Origin: Eimeria necatrix
Taxonomy: Eukaryota; Apicomplexa; Conoidasida; Eucoccidiorida; Eimeriidae
Length of the DNA stretch: 64,000 bases
NCBI RefSeq assembly: GCF_000499385.1
Contig: NW_013653448.1
Coordinates: 117,000 to 180,999, forward strand
Direction: 5' to 3'
The position numbers and the translations under genes are program-made. The notes under the pieces were generated by a model. It worked only from the letters and a program-made list of their open reading frames with translations. It ran no database searches and had not been told where the DNA came from. How positions within the stretch are numbered: position 1 is the stretch's first letter; the number at the start of each line of letters is the position of its first letter. Positions 11,125 to 22,904 of the stretch are shown piece after piece.

Positions 11125-12330
11125 GTCCCCCCACACACAGCAAAGTGTCAAGTTCAAGCCAGACTCTGTGTCCTAGAGTCCTACGGGAGGTAAGCCATAG
11201 AAGAGGAAGAAGTGCCGCTACTCGAAGAGGTCTTTACCTGAGTACTCAAGGGAACGGGCTGTCAGGGAACGGATTTGCATTCATACCTCCTTGCTGTTCG
11301 AGCAAGCCCAGTCTAGCCTCCCCATGTTGGCCAGGCGCTAAGGAGCCAGTAGACCCAAAACCCCGGACCTTCGACTCTCAGTCTTCACATGAGGGCTGTG
11401 GCTAGAACATCGCTGCACAGCTCGGCCGACCTGTCAGCCTTGAGCGGCCAGAAGCTAAAAGGAGCGAAGGCGCCACCTGGCTAGCTAAAGTGGGAAGTCT
11501 CGACAGGGGGCCCCCTTGTCGTCGTGGGGGCCCCCTGTAATTCGTTCCTTCTGCGGGCTATAAATCCTCTGTGGACACTTAGAGACTCAAATATGAGTCC
11601 TTTATGCTGAGACAAAGTCTTCTAGGGCCAGCCATAAGACGTCCAGGCCAACTACCCTGGGGTCTCGGGCGCAGCTGCACTAGCAGCAGCAAAGGCAACA
11701 GTGGGGTGATGATCAGACTTGCCAAAACCTGTATATGGTGTGTTTCCCGCTCTTAATTATGTTAATAAGAAACTCGGAGACGAAAGGTGACGAAATTCGT
11801 ACAAGCATGCTGCTGCCAAATGCATCATCAGCTGTCCCAGCGCTGCTGCTGCAGCGGCTACTGCTGCTGCTGCTGCTGCAAAAGCAACTGCAGCAGCAAC
11901 CAGGACAGTTGTGCTAAGCTGTTACCATTAATGCCTGATTGAGCTCGCAGCACATTTCTTTAAAGTTTAACTACTTCGCCTTGACCTTTTTAGTACGTTA
12001 CAGACTAGACGGTATGCTGGGGGGCCCCGTGCCGCTCCAAGGTCCCCCAGTAGCCGCAGCACGCCCCCGCGTTGGGGCTGCTGCTGTGCTTCCTGTACTT
12101 TAGGTTTAGCCTTTAGGGCTTAGGGTTTATGTCTCTGGCTTTTTAGAATAAAAGAGGAGGTTGTTTTTCTCCTTTTACACAGGACGGACACCCTTTGTCT
12201 GGCGCACCAACGCCTCATTTCCGGCTGCTGCTGCTGCTGGTGCTGTTCTGGGGACATTAGGTGCGAAGGGTCTCCGCGGAAGGCCATTCTAACCGTTTGA
12301 ATACTCCACACTCTAAGCTTCAGGTCTTAG
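11125..12330. other. Intergenic stretch between divergent genes
   Basis: This separates the minus-strand coiled-coil gene from the plus-strand TPR-Aha1 gene, so it should hold both 5' regions. A GC-rich inverted repeat (about 11,500-11,540: ACAGGGGGCCCCC, short loop, its complement) and a CTG/CAG run near 11,842-11,900 are visible. I could not assign a promoter motif. Confidence 0.45.
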
Positions 12331-12332
12331 AG

Positions 12333-15300
12333 ATGACAATGGGCCTTTCAGAAGGGATATCACCGAGTCCCGCCCCCCCCTTGCCCGTGGGGCCCCCCAG
12401 TGGGGCGCCGATGGATGAGGAGGGCCAGCCAGGGCCCTCGGGAGGCCCTCCACGGACACCCCGTGATGAGGACACGTGCAGCGAGGCCAGCTCAATGTCA
12501 ACAGACGAGTTGATGTCGCCTGCTGAAAAGCTGCAAGCGGCCATAAATCTTAAGGACGAAGGCAATGCTCTGTTCAAGGAAGGCCAATATGAGCAAGCTT
12601 TGGAGAGGTACAAGGTCAGGATAGGCCCACACTGCTGCGGCTACAGCAACAACCCTTGCTTTCGGTGTCACAACTGCTGGTTTTCCACTATAGACGCGAC
12701 CAGCCTTAATTTGGGTCTGGGGAAAGCGACAGGCATTTGTTGGTGCCTGAGATGGGATATCACCGCAGGCAGAGATAGGGGTGAATTACATAACATCGCC
12801 AGTTGCGCAAGGAACACGAAACAGGTGCCATGTGTGCCGCCGGTGCAATGGGCATTTTTGCTGCAGGCAGGAGTGAAGCACGTGAAGGGTTCGCAGGATT
12901 CTGACGCCATTGCGGTGTCTGTACAGCTCAGCAGCAACAGTTGCATGTGTTGTTTGAAGCTTGAACGATGGCAGCAGGCGATAACGGCGGCTAACCAGGT
13001 CCTTGCCACGGAGCCGAAGAACCCAAAGGTGAGGTGGAACTTGAGAGATGTGGGAGCAAACGGTCATGAAACTACGCAGATGAGACCGAAGAGCCTTGGC
13101 TGGTTCGAGCTGAGCAGCGTGTGGCCCTGGCCTGGCTGCCAGCGCCGTGTACCTCACCCCCACGGGCTTTGGCTGCTCGCTTGGGTCGAGATGGCCGTTG
13201 GGTGCTCGAGCTCGTGTGATGACTGCAGGCGCTGTACAGGCGAGCTGTGGCCAAGAGCAACTTGGGGGAACTCAGCGACGCCAAAGACGATCTGATGGCA
13301 GTGAGTTTGAGCGAAAGAAGCTACAATGTCGGCCTGTCCAGCAGGATCAGGAGGAGTGGCAACAACAGAGTAGCGATGACGGCGTAAGCAGTGGCGACTG
13401 TATGTGTCTGTTCAGGTAATTGCCATTGACAAGGCGAATGCCGAGGCAAGAAAGGAACTGCAGAAAATCAGAGAAAAAATACAGGCAGCAAAGGCAGAAG
13501 ACAAGAAGGTACAAATCGACGCAGTGCATGCGTACACTTTCTGTGTAGCGGGCTTGAGACAGTCTCGTCAGTTAATGTGGCTGCGCTGCATGCAATTGAG
13601 TGCGCAAAATGAGCTCTTTTTTTTGAATGTGCAGTGATGCTCGTTAGTTCAGAGTCCATGGGCTTGCGTTTTTCACTGCTTCTTTGGCGCTGCTGCTACT
13701 GCTTTAGGCCTACAGCGGGTTGTTCAGCCGGGCTAGCGGACTGTATGACGACCGCGAGGAGGCGAGAGAGAGGAGGAAGAAAGAAGAAGAAGCAGAGAGA
13801 GCCAGGAAGAGAGCAGAGTGGGAGAAAGACATGGCGGCAAGAAAAGGCATGCATTCCTTGATGCTTTAACTGATGCTTCTGCTGCCGTTGCCTGCTTGGC
13901 GAGGCCGACTGCAGCAGCGTGTGCGGCCAGCAGTGGATTTGCAATCAACTACTCGCCTTGCTTCCTTTCTCTCATTTTTCCACATTCTTCTGCACGTGTC
14001 CTTTTTTCTACAGCCTTCATGTCTTGGTGCATGCTTTCCCGTGTAGACTGCACGGGAAAGTATACACCAGTTTTATGGCATTTTTTGCCACATGCATCTT
14101 TTTGTGGATTGAACCTGCCCCGCTTTGCGATTGCGTCATTCGTTCGTCTTCGATAGTTTTTGAGTAACTGTTTAACCTTGCTGCTTGTGCCTGTCTCATC
14201 AAATATTCGCATCTTATTTTTGCCTAATGATTGCAGAGTGTTCTTCAGCATTTCAAGTTTGTGCCTTGGGGTTTGTTTGCAGAGAAGGGCGAGCAGGAGG
14301 AGGAGTTTGAGACCTGGCTGGAGAAAAAGAAGGAAGCGGAAGAGAAGGAAAGAGAGGAGAAACAGAAACAGCAAGCCAGTGAGTACCTGCAGCTAGTCGG
14401 CGTCAGCATGACGTGCCGGTCCGCATTGTTGTTGTGCATGAGCAGGGCCAAGAGTCTACTGTTGCTTTTTCACCAATTTTTTCGTAGAAGGCTACCGCTG
14501 TGTCTGCATCACTTTGAGTCTGCTTATGTGTCCTTGCGTGACTGTAACTTCTTCCCTCGCGTTCGTATATTTATTTGCATGCAGGAGTCCAAACGCTGTT
14601 TGTTTTGGTGTGCTGTGGCCGCGGCTGCTCTTACTGCTATTTTGTTTAGATGCAGACTCCTTATGATGTTCAAACGCTGCTTTTGCTGGCGTGCTGTGGC
14701 CGCGGCTGCCCTTACTGCTGCACAGCGGCTGCTACTGCCCATTTGTGTTACTGCTACTTCAGAGCTAAACACCCCCGAGGGCGGATTGCAGCGACGGAAG
14801 AACAAAAGCGATTCCTCAAGCAGCAGCAGCAGCAGCAGCAGCAGTGTGATGGAGCTGGATGAGGAGGATGCAGCAATTGTACAGGAGACGAAAAAAATGG
14901 GATATTGCTACTTCCGTCGCGATTTAACGGAAGAAGAGAAGAGACTTAATGCTCAGAACAAACCAACCAAAATAGCGTCTCCAACGCCTTCCCCTCAGTC
15001 AGCTGGAGCAGCCGGCGGCGAGCCTGAAAAGGTACTCTAGTTGCACAAATTTGAATCAGATCGTGGCCTGTCATTAACTTCGAAAGGTGGAAGCTTTTAG
15101 ATAGCTGTTTTTCAAGGAGATAGACAGTCGCGAACTAGTGCAAACGCTTTGGCTGCTTTTTGTTTTAGCGGCACGGAGGGAGTGTCTGTATTTTATTTTT
15201 GAGTTAGCAAGGCATGAGGATTTAGGGTTGAGTCTGTGAGGTCCGGCAGTTTGGTGACAGTAAGCTGAGAGGTATAACAGGTAAACCGAGGATGCGTGGA

Positions 15301-17073
15301 ACGGCATGCAGGGACCAACGCCATGAATGCTCCATAGTTACGCCGTCACACGATTTGCTGATGTGCTGCTGCTGCAGTCTCCAGAAGGAAAGAGCATTTC
15401 GCAGTGGAACGCAAAGGGGACCACCTACGAAGAGAAAGGTAAGGCGTATGCTGCTGCTGTTGCTACATTGGGTGATAAAGAACAGTTGGCCGCGCTCGTT
15501 CTCTGCACTCATCGCCGGTCAACCAGGTGCCAGGATATTTGCTGCTGGAGTTACACAGCAGTTGCACTGCTGTTTCATGTGTTCATACGTTGCAGACGTT
15601 AGTCCGTGGGCACGAACTCGATTTGCAGAAAGACTTCAGGAGGCTTCTGCTGAATGCGGTGGTTCGACCAATGCGTCTCCCGAGGCACTTCTTGAGGTGA
15701 GTTCAAAATGCAGAGCACTGAGTTTAGATCTCACTCCGCTGGGCTCGCGGTTGATTTGGATGGTCCTATGCAGCGATGGAATGAAAACTTAAGCGCGAGA
15801 CCTAAACTTTGGGACTGAGAGGGCTACGGATTGGTCGCTGTTCAGCTGTGTGGATTGTTGGCAAGAGCAATGGTTTGTGTCCTGCGCAGGTTTGTCGCAA
15901 GGCTACAGAGGCGATCAAGGATGGCGGGCTGAAGGACGACGCAGCGATGAAGGAACTTTTCAAGGGGTGTCTCTCTACAAAAGTCGAGGTCTGGCATTTT
16001 GCTGTTGCTGCTGCGCACGCCTGTTTGCCGATGTCCAGGGCTTTTGGGCCTGCTGCTGCTTCTACAAGGTTTCTGCTCTTTCGCGTGGTGCTGTTTTCAC
16101 CTCCGTTTTATTCACTCCTGAACGTGCTATTTGCTGTGTCTGGCGGAGATCTGCGTGCTGCTCGCAACGCCGTAAACACGTTGGCCATTGGGGTGTTTTT
16201 GCAACTCAGACGACTTCAGTGGGGGAGGTCTCCGGCGATGCGCACTTGGCAGTTGTAAGGGGCAGCAGAAGAGTTTTCTTTGACATGAAGTGCAGCGTGA
16301 AATTCAACATCAGCTGCAGCAGTGGGGGCGCACTAGGACTGCCACCAGAGAGCAGCGCCGTGAGCGAGTCGCTAGGTAGCTACGAGTCAAAGGGTAAGAC
16401 AACGGCTTTAAGCAGCAGCTCCGTTGTGGTTACCGCGTCTTTTGCAGTGTGTATCAAAGCAGCAGTGCGACGAGATAGGATGGTACATTCGAGAACTGCT
16501 TTAGGAGCAGACGGTTGCCGTAGTTGCAGTGCTGCGCTGGTCCATTAGCATGATTCTGTGGATTATCTTCTCTGTTCATTTGATTTTGGTTTCTTTCTTT
16601 CATTCTTGTTGGAGGTTGCCCTTACGTTTTTGCATCGGCCGCTCTGCTTACTCCTCCCCCGTGCAGATGTGCATCTTTCCGGATTATGAACATGCGTATG
16701 TGTTACTGCTTTCCTGGATCTTTTTTGTCAGGGACTCTGACTTTGCCCGATGTTAGCAGTGCAGACGGTAGTGGCATGTCTTGGCTACAGGGCAGTTCCG
16801 TGTCTTTGAGCAAAGCCCCTTCACCCCTATTCAAGCCGGGTACGCTTGCGTACCCTTCAGATCCCCTCGTCAGCTTACATTCGGCTCTGCCAGCTAGCTG
16901 ACTAGCAGGGAATGTGTTGCCGGTGCGCCACAGCAGACCATGTTAATTTCTCTCCTCCCGTTGCTGCTGTTGCTGCTGATCGTGCAGTGGTTGATGAGGC
17001 ATTGCAGAAGTACAAGGAATCTATCGCCGAGAAGATCCAAGCATTCCTTGACGACTGCAAAGCGCTGCCGTGA
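12333..17073 (+). CDS. TPR protein with C-terminal Aha1 N-domain: predicted Hsp90 co-chaperone
   Basis: Thirteen exons (12333-12614, 12927-13028, 13229-13300, 13416-13508, 13708-13846, 14283-14378, 14763-15031, 15378-15438, 15596-15696, 15890-15988, 16228-16393, 16732-16839, 16988-17073) join in phase to give about 557 residues. Residues about 65-190 are a TPR domain: LKDEGNALFKEGQYEQAL, SNSCMCCLKLERWQQAI and ALYRRAVAKSNLGELSDAK keep the Lys, Asn, Asn, Lys and Arg of the carboxylate clamp that holds the EEVD tail of Hsp90/Hsp70. A charged Glu/Lys linker and a Ser run follow. From about residue 352 the product follows the Aha1 N-domain: ISQWNAKGTTYEEKDVSPWA (Aha1 NNWHW...NW motif), GDAHLAVVRGSRRVFFDMKC (the basic Arg/Lys loop then strand), GTLTLPDVS and a closing helix DEALQKYKESIAEKI. 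The Aha1 C-terminal domain is absent. Exon 5 needs a GC donor, so that junction is the least certain; a short exon between exons 1 and 2 may be missing. Confidence 0.75.
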
Positions 17074-19776
17074 TGGATGCAGACGGCGGCGGCCAGCTCC
17101 TTCATTGTCTAGGTGGCCAGCTACCGACTGGCTGGTTAGCCAGCTCATCCGCGAGGTGCCGAACTTGTCGGCTATCCAGTCTACTTAGGGTCGGCAGTCG
17201 CATCTTGCGAGTTAACGAGGTGGTCTCGCGGGCCAGCTAACTGACCTACAGAGTAGTCTGCTAGTTAACCGGCATATCAGCAGGAGAGCTAGCTAGCTGA
17301 TGTCAGTTTTGCTGCGCACGAACACAGATTGGCCATTAGCTAGTCGGCGTACATGCAGCTCCCGCCAGCATAGTGTTTGCTGGCTCCGTTCAACAGTCGC
17401 AGAGATAGCTTTGTGAATACTGCACTGCGCAGCTGTCTCCAAAAGAGCAGCGAGGCACAGCCACTGCCAGAGCACTAGCAGAAGCAGCAGTTACAGATGC
17501 TGCGTCTGCTGCTGATGTGTTGGGACAGAGGCGAAACAGAAACCTGTAGGGCCGCGAATGCATTTGGCAGCAGTGTTGCGGTTGCCGCTGGCACAGACAG
17601 AAAAAGCAACATCTATAGGCAACAGTGGACGGTGGAGATTTGTGTTCTTCTCTGTTGCGGGAGTTGGAAGTTGTCAGCAGCATATGGTGGTGCAGCTTCC
17701 GAGTGTAGAGACAGGTTAGGGAATTAGAATATTATTGAGCAGACGAAGACGTGAATTCGGTGAGCAATAGGAAGCTTCTCAGGTATAGTTGAGGATAGCA
17801 AGTCTTCCAGGAGCTTGAAGTCCTCATGCGGGCATGAACAGGCTGGCAAGCTGTGGGGTCGCAGTATGTCTTTTGAGAAGTATCCAGGCGAGCACTTGAA
17901 GAGTGTAAGCAGCAGCACTTGGATTGATATGTGTAGTACTTTTCGCCTTTAACGGTTGTCATTGCCTTTCACCAGGCAAGTGCTGGCAGAAGGCCTAGAG
18001 TCACTGCCATTGTCCCCATGCCGGAGGAAGTGCATTTGGCTGATTTCCAGCCTACAGACTATCAAGAGAGCAAGAGTTCCCTTCGACCCGCAAGTTGTCA
18101 CTGCCTTTCACCTTAAAGATTGCCGGCTGCTGGCTCTAGAGGCCGGAAGAGGCAGATTCAACATTTTAGAACTGGTGACAGCGCTTCCTGGTGTCCACGG
18201 TGGGAATCTAAAGCAGCATCAACTGTGGATTCGCGCTTGGCAACACACCGACACGATAGGAGGCCTGGAATTTTTTGTCGCGGCAACGCTGCAGAAGCAT
18301 GAGTGAAAATTGCTTCGAGTAAGCGCTTCCAACTACCGAGCAGCCAATTAGCAGCTCCATGAAGAGGAATTTTGGAGTACGAAGTGTGCATTCCTGTGTT
18401 GGGGACTTTTGTTCTACCTTTTTCTAAACACTCATATCTACATGCAGAGTGGCATACCGACGCATAATTGTTTGTACCGGTCGCAAATGTACGGGGACTG
18501 GCTCCCATTTTCGGCTCCCGCTGGCGGAGACCATCCTGATTGTGCTTGCGTCGAGGCGAGGTTACAAAGGGCCTAGCAACACTTAACTGGAAGTGCACTA
18601 GCGAGCTGAAAGGTATAGGCTACACCATCAGGTCCTAGCCTCCTGCGCACAGGGCGCTTGATGGGGAGCGCACACGCGATGCAATGTGTGTACTGGCAGA
18701 TGTGTTATACCCTCTTCAGTTTCTTCTACTGGCTGTTCAAACCATGGAGGGACTTTCTCCTTACAGTTGTATTCGATGGAACGTAGTTTTCACCAGCCCT
18801 TCCGGCCACAGAAATACCAAATTATTGCTCACTTCAAATGCTCGCAGCTAGCCAGATCGTCCAAGAAAATGTCTCGGAGTTCCTCTTTAGATTCACTATA
18901 ACGGGACTATTTCTTTTTGTAAGTGGCACATTGCGATTCTGGTGCCAAAAGAGAGAACAAGCTCTAACAACCGCCTGTAGACCATTCAGCACACAAACAA
19001 TATTGAGCACTTCAGTTGACGCGGTGTCCTGATTTTCCTAGCTGTGACCTCTTCTGATCTATTCTGATCTGTGACTGTGAACATGAAAATCATTGCACTT
19101 GAGTGAATACAATTCCATGTGTGTGGACCACAACTGATATGAAGGGAAAACAAGTTAGAACTGCGGGGTAGTTGTGCCAGCGTAGCTGAAGCAGTACCTG
19201 TGGAGGCCGAACAATGAAAAAACATGGGAAGGTTAGTACTAAACCCTCAGAGATACAATTAGTTTCTCTTATGTTCCCGAAAAAAATATTAACGGACGGG
19301 AAGGTTCGCCAAACGCAAGCAATGAACCGTTCACAGCCTCGATGACAATGCGTCACTGTGGCTGGTCTGCCGTTCCAGATAGGGACTTAGGCGAATTATG
19401 ACCGTTTCGCGCTATTGCTTGAAGCCATTTTTTTCAAATAACGATAAGCATATGTAGAATTAACCACGGCTGAAGGGTTCGTGTTCTTTTGCTGCGTTGA
19501 CTAGTCGATACGCAGCAGCTGCTGCGGAGCCCGAGCCAAAAACCAAGCAGCAGCAACAAGAGCAGCATCAGCAGGAAAAGCTCTCCATGCAAAAGATCAC
19601 ATAAACACCAGCTGTCTGCTATATTTTCGAGGGTCGAACCACACCGTAAGCCCAAAGAGGCCAAACTCTAGCTGGACCCCTTGTATGGCCTCAATTCGCT
19701 TCTTTCCATCGAGAGTTGCAGAAAAACAAAGGAAGGGCAACGGAGGAATTCGGAGAGGAAGCACTTCTTACACGGA
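17074..19776. other. Stretch without a recognisable gene
   Basis: Between 17,080 and 17,350 the DNA is rich in CTAGC and CCAGC words (several short imperfect direct and inverted copies). Two diverged copies of a segment beginning GTTGTCA(C/T)TGCCTTTCACC occur at about 17,956 and 18,096. No domain or exon chain was recognised. Confidence 0.45.
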
Positions 19777-20142
19777 CTACGACACTGTCTGCAGCACATT
19801 CTCTTGACGAGTTGCGAGTAGTACCGGTAAAACTTTCTTTCTTCGCGTAGCGACTTCAGGAGCATCAAACTCGCCAGCAAATACAGCAGCAACTGCTGGA
19901 AATACGGTGCCATCAACCCTTGGAGCAAAACTATCTACGCTGTTGCATACAGAAGGGCCAAAATACGCTGCGGCAGTACATGCAGGGATCCTCCTTCCTC
20001 GTTTGAGCTCTTCTTTGAGTTTCTTTGGAGCAGCAAGAAAAGAGCCAGCTGCTGCTGCAGCTGCCACTGCTGCTATCCCGCCTGTCGTCAGTGGGATTGT
20101 TGGTATCCCTAGAACAGTGTCAGCCAATCCACTCAGGCTCAT
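19777..20142 (-). CDS. Possible small Ala-rich protein, head-to-head with the UBL/EF-hand gene
   Basis: A 121-codon minus-strand frame starts at an ATG only about 15 bases from the ATG of the plus-strand UBL/EF-hand gene. It contains a hydrophobic segment (GGIAAVAAAAAAGSFLAA) followed by basic KKLKEELKRGRRIP, as in a small membrane-anchored protein. An overlapping plus-strand frame (19,907-20,236) is equally open, so coding is unproven. Two non-overlapping transcripts starting this close would leave no room for 5' UTRs. Confidence 0.25.
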   Translation of the reverse strand: MSLSGLADTVLGIPTIPLTTGGIAAVAAAAAAGSFLAAPKKLKEELKRGRRIPACTAAAYFGPSVCNSVDSFAPRVDGTVFPAVAAVFAGEFDAPEVATRRKKVLPVLLATRQENVLQTVS

Positions 20143-20156
20143 AAGCTGTGCCGAAG

Positions 20157-22904
20157 ATGTCAGCCAAAGATGCCTCCCCAACCCGCCAGCCATTGACCTC
20201 CAGGGCGTCAATGGTGGGAACTGGAGGAGATTATAGCACTGTGGTTTTGATAGATGTGGCGGGCAAGCCACTCATGAACCTTCACAGGGTTCCTCAGCAC
20301 GTTACTGTGTCTGACGTCAAGCGGAAGATCTCGGAGCGACTGAAAGAAGTAGGGAGAAATCTACCAGCTGACCTCATGTGAGACAAACGCAACACTGTAA
20401 CGGCCAGTAGTTCAGGGTTTAAATATGTTAGGGTCGTATCTCCACAGTTTAGACCCAACAGTTGAACTGAAGGCATAAGGGTCTCCGCTGCAGGCTTAGG
20501 GCCATTAAGTCCAGGTCTGGAAGAGCAGCATCTGTGTTTCAGGGCTTTGCCTCACGAGCCTTGATGTTTGATCCAAATCAGCATAACTCAGCGCTTAGTT
20601 TTTTGTGAGCGTGTAAAGGATACTGAAGTACGGGGAGAACGCGGAGACAGAGATGGAAGAAGAGCGTCCTCTGACGTTTTATAACACAATGGGCTTATCC
20701 AAGGTCCAGGTTCAGATTTCAAAGCGGCATAAGTTCGATATCAATGTTGTTGTTGTTAAACGTGAGCAGCGAGACAGCGCAAGCGTTAGATCCCGAACAG
20801 TGCACTTTGGAAATGCACTATTCGGGCATCTAGAACCAAATCCCTCTTTTGCTCTCGTTTTCGTGCAAGATGATCGTGAAGTCAAGCGTAATTTAGTCTA
20901 AATCTGATGGCCTTCAAACACTTTCAAACTTTCCGCATGAGCTTCCGTCTGTATAACACTTCCAGTGGAGCTTTATTGTGATTTTCCCGTGAATTCCCGC
21001 TCTTGCTGTCTTTTTCTGCAGCTGAAGCGAAGTGCCTCTGCATCAAGAAAACAGCAAGGGAGGAACTTCCTTTCATGGTCCGAGTCCCCAGCACCTGCTA
21101 CGTCAAGCAGCTCAGGGTAAACGCAAGTAGTGTTGCTGCAACTCAGACACATCCTTTACTGCCTTTTAGGTGTTTGTAGGAGCTCCCAAAAGAGTTTGGA
21201 GTACCACTCATTTGTGTGGGTAGAGAGGGACCCGGTGGGGGTATTAGCAGGACCTACGTGCATTTCTCTGCTACACTCCCGTAGGGTGTGGCACGTGAGG
21301 GGTGTTGCAGTGAAGGTACTAGGATCTACTTAGTTTCTAGGCTTAGAGGTGCTCGTGTGTGGATCTGTGAGCTTCTGTGGTTAGATGGAAATCGCGCGGC
21401 GAATGAATTGCAACGTCGACCGTCATGAGTTGGAGCTCTTCTTCGACCCGCAGCTACAGGTACATGATGCTTGAATGCTTGCTTTCTTCTGTCATGAAAC
21501 AAAGAAAAGTGCAGGTGAAAGTGGCAGCGCACCTTTACGTTCTGCTGAAATAGTTGAAGCAGCCACTGTGTTCGTTGTGGCACTGGTGTGTCTGTTCCTG
21601 TGTTGCTTCAACAGGAGCATATAGTCATAGAAGGGACTTGCAGAGCCCGCGGAATAAACCACTTGGGAACAGTGTACACAAGGTTTCCCCCAAACTTCGA
21701 TATTAACAACTTGGCCCCACTGGAAGTACCAAGGGAGACAGTTGCAGACGGAGCAGCCAAGAAAGAGGAACAAGCCACGTCAGCAGCAGTAGAACAAAAG
21801 CCAGCGGAGGATATTCTCACCGATACCACAGAGGCAGAGGAAGACAAGGGAGCTCCGAAGTCTGCCATTCAACTTGACTTCGAGAAGGCAGCAGGGGTAT
21901 GCAAGAAGGGTTATGTGGCTCGCACATCCACTGCTGCTTCCGGCGTTGCATGTACTGCTGCCGTTGTCGTTGTTGGCGCGGTTACGGCTAATAGTGGGTT
22001 TTATGTTGTTTTGTTGTAGCTGTCGTTGCAGCAAATGCAGTATGCTCTTATCTTGATGTGGGAGGTCAAAGTGACACCGGAAGTACCAGGTGTATCGATA
22101 GTCCACTGTAAAGCAGCATAAGCAGCAGTTAAAGCAGCTGCAATTCCAACAGCAATGATAACCGCATGCCTTGGGGCCTCATTTCAAGGCTGTATCGTTG
22201 CGTTGTATCTTAATGCATTAGCCGTAGGAGTTCAGGTGTGTTGTATCTATCAGTTGTGTTACCCTTCCTCTGCAGAAAAGTTTGACTATGAGCAGCACCC
22301 AGGCCGCAGACTTTGCCAGGAAACTGGTACGTTGAATGCTGCACACTGAACCCTTCAAGACTACCGCATCTCCCAGTTACTTTACCTGTTCTGTTTCCGT
22401 TTTTACTTCTCTATATTATCCATATCGTGGCATGCTTTAGCCGTGTGTGCCCAAATGCCTCCCTTCCTCAGGGCTACAGCCCTTCTTCAAAGGACGCCGC
22501 CTCTCTGCCGACCCAAGTGGATTACAAAGCTTTCCAAACCTTTCTCACAGGCGCCCTTCATGCTGAAGACCTTGCTGAGTCTTTTCAGCAATTTTTTGCG
22601 CTTTTCGACACGCAGGTAATGACGTGTTTCACAGTGCAGGCGAAACTAGCTCTTCTGGTTGCATGCTTGTGGGGTTTGCGGCTGTGGGTTGTGGTCGTTT
22701 TAGGGGTCAGGTGATTTGTCTGCAAAGCAACTCTGCAATATCGTGCAGATGTATGGAGATGAACCGCTGTCAAAGGATGAAGCTAAAAAGTTCACCGAGT
22801 GGGCTTGGGGATTAAGGGTTTGCTCACCGAGCAAAATGCGAGCCGCATTCCGTGATGCCGCTATACATACATACAGCGCCGATGAGACAGATATGAGCAT
22901 ATGA
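20157..22904 (+). CDS. Tandem ubiquitin-like domains fused to a myosin-light-chain-like EF-hand region
   Basis: Eight exons (20157-20377, 20619-20761, 21022-21116, 21385-21459, 21615-21896, 22276-22326, 22472-22615, 22704-22904) join in phase to give about 403 residues. Residues about 20-107 read like a ubiquitin fold: a first strand TVVLIDVAGKPL, helix VSDVKRKISERLKEVG, then LKYGENAETEMEEERPL and VQVQIS. Residues about 110-205 look like a second copy (FMVRVPSTCYVKQLRMEIAR, LELFFDPQLQEHIVIEG). An acidic Lys/Glu linker follows. The C-terminal 140 residues resemble calmodulin/myosin light chain: SSTQAADFARKLGYSPSSKD, VDYKAFQTFLTGALHAEDL, FFALFDTQGSGDLSAKQLCN and YGDEPLSKDEAKKFTEWA. The one recognisable EF loop ends in Gln, not Glu, so calcium binding is doubtful. 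The last 27 residues may be read-through of a donor. Confidence 0.65.

Noticed and set aside
17080..17350. A tRNA or other RNA gene in the CTAGC-rich stretch
   Set aside because: No internal promoter boxes or cloverleaf-like pairing could be found by eye.
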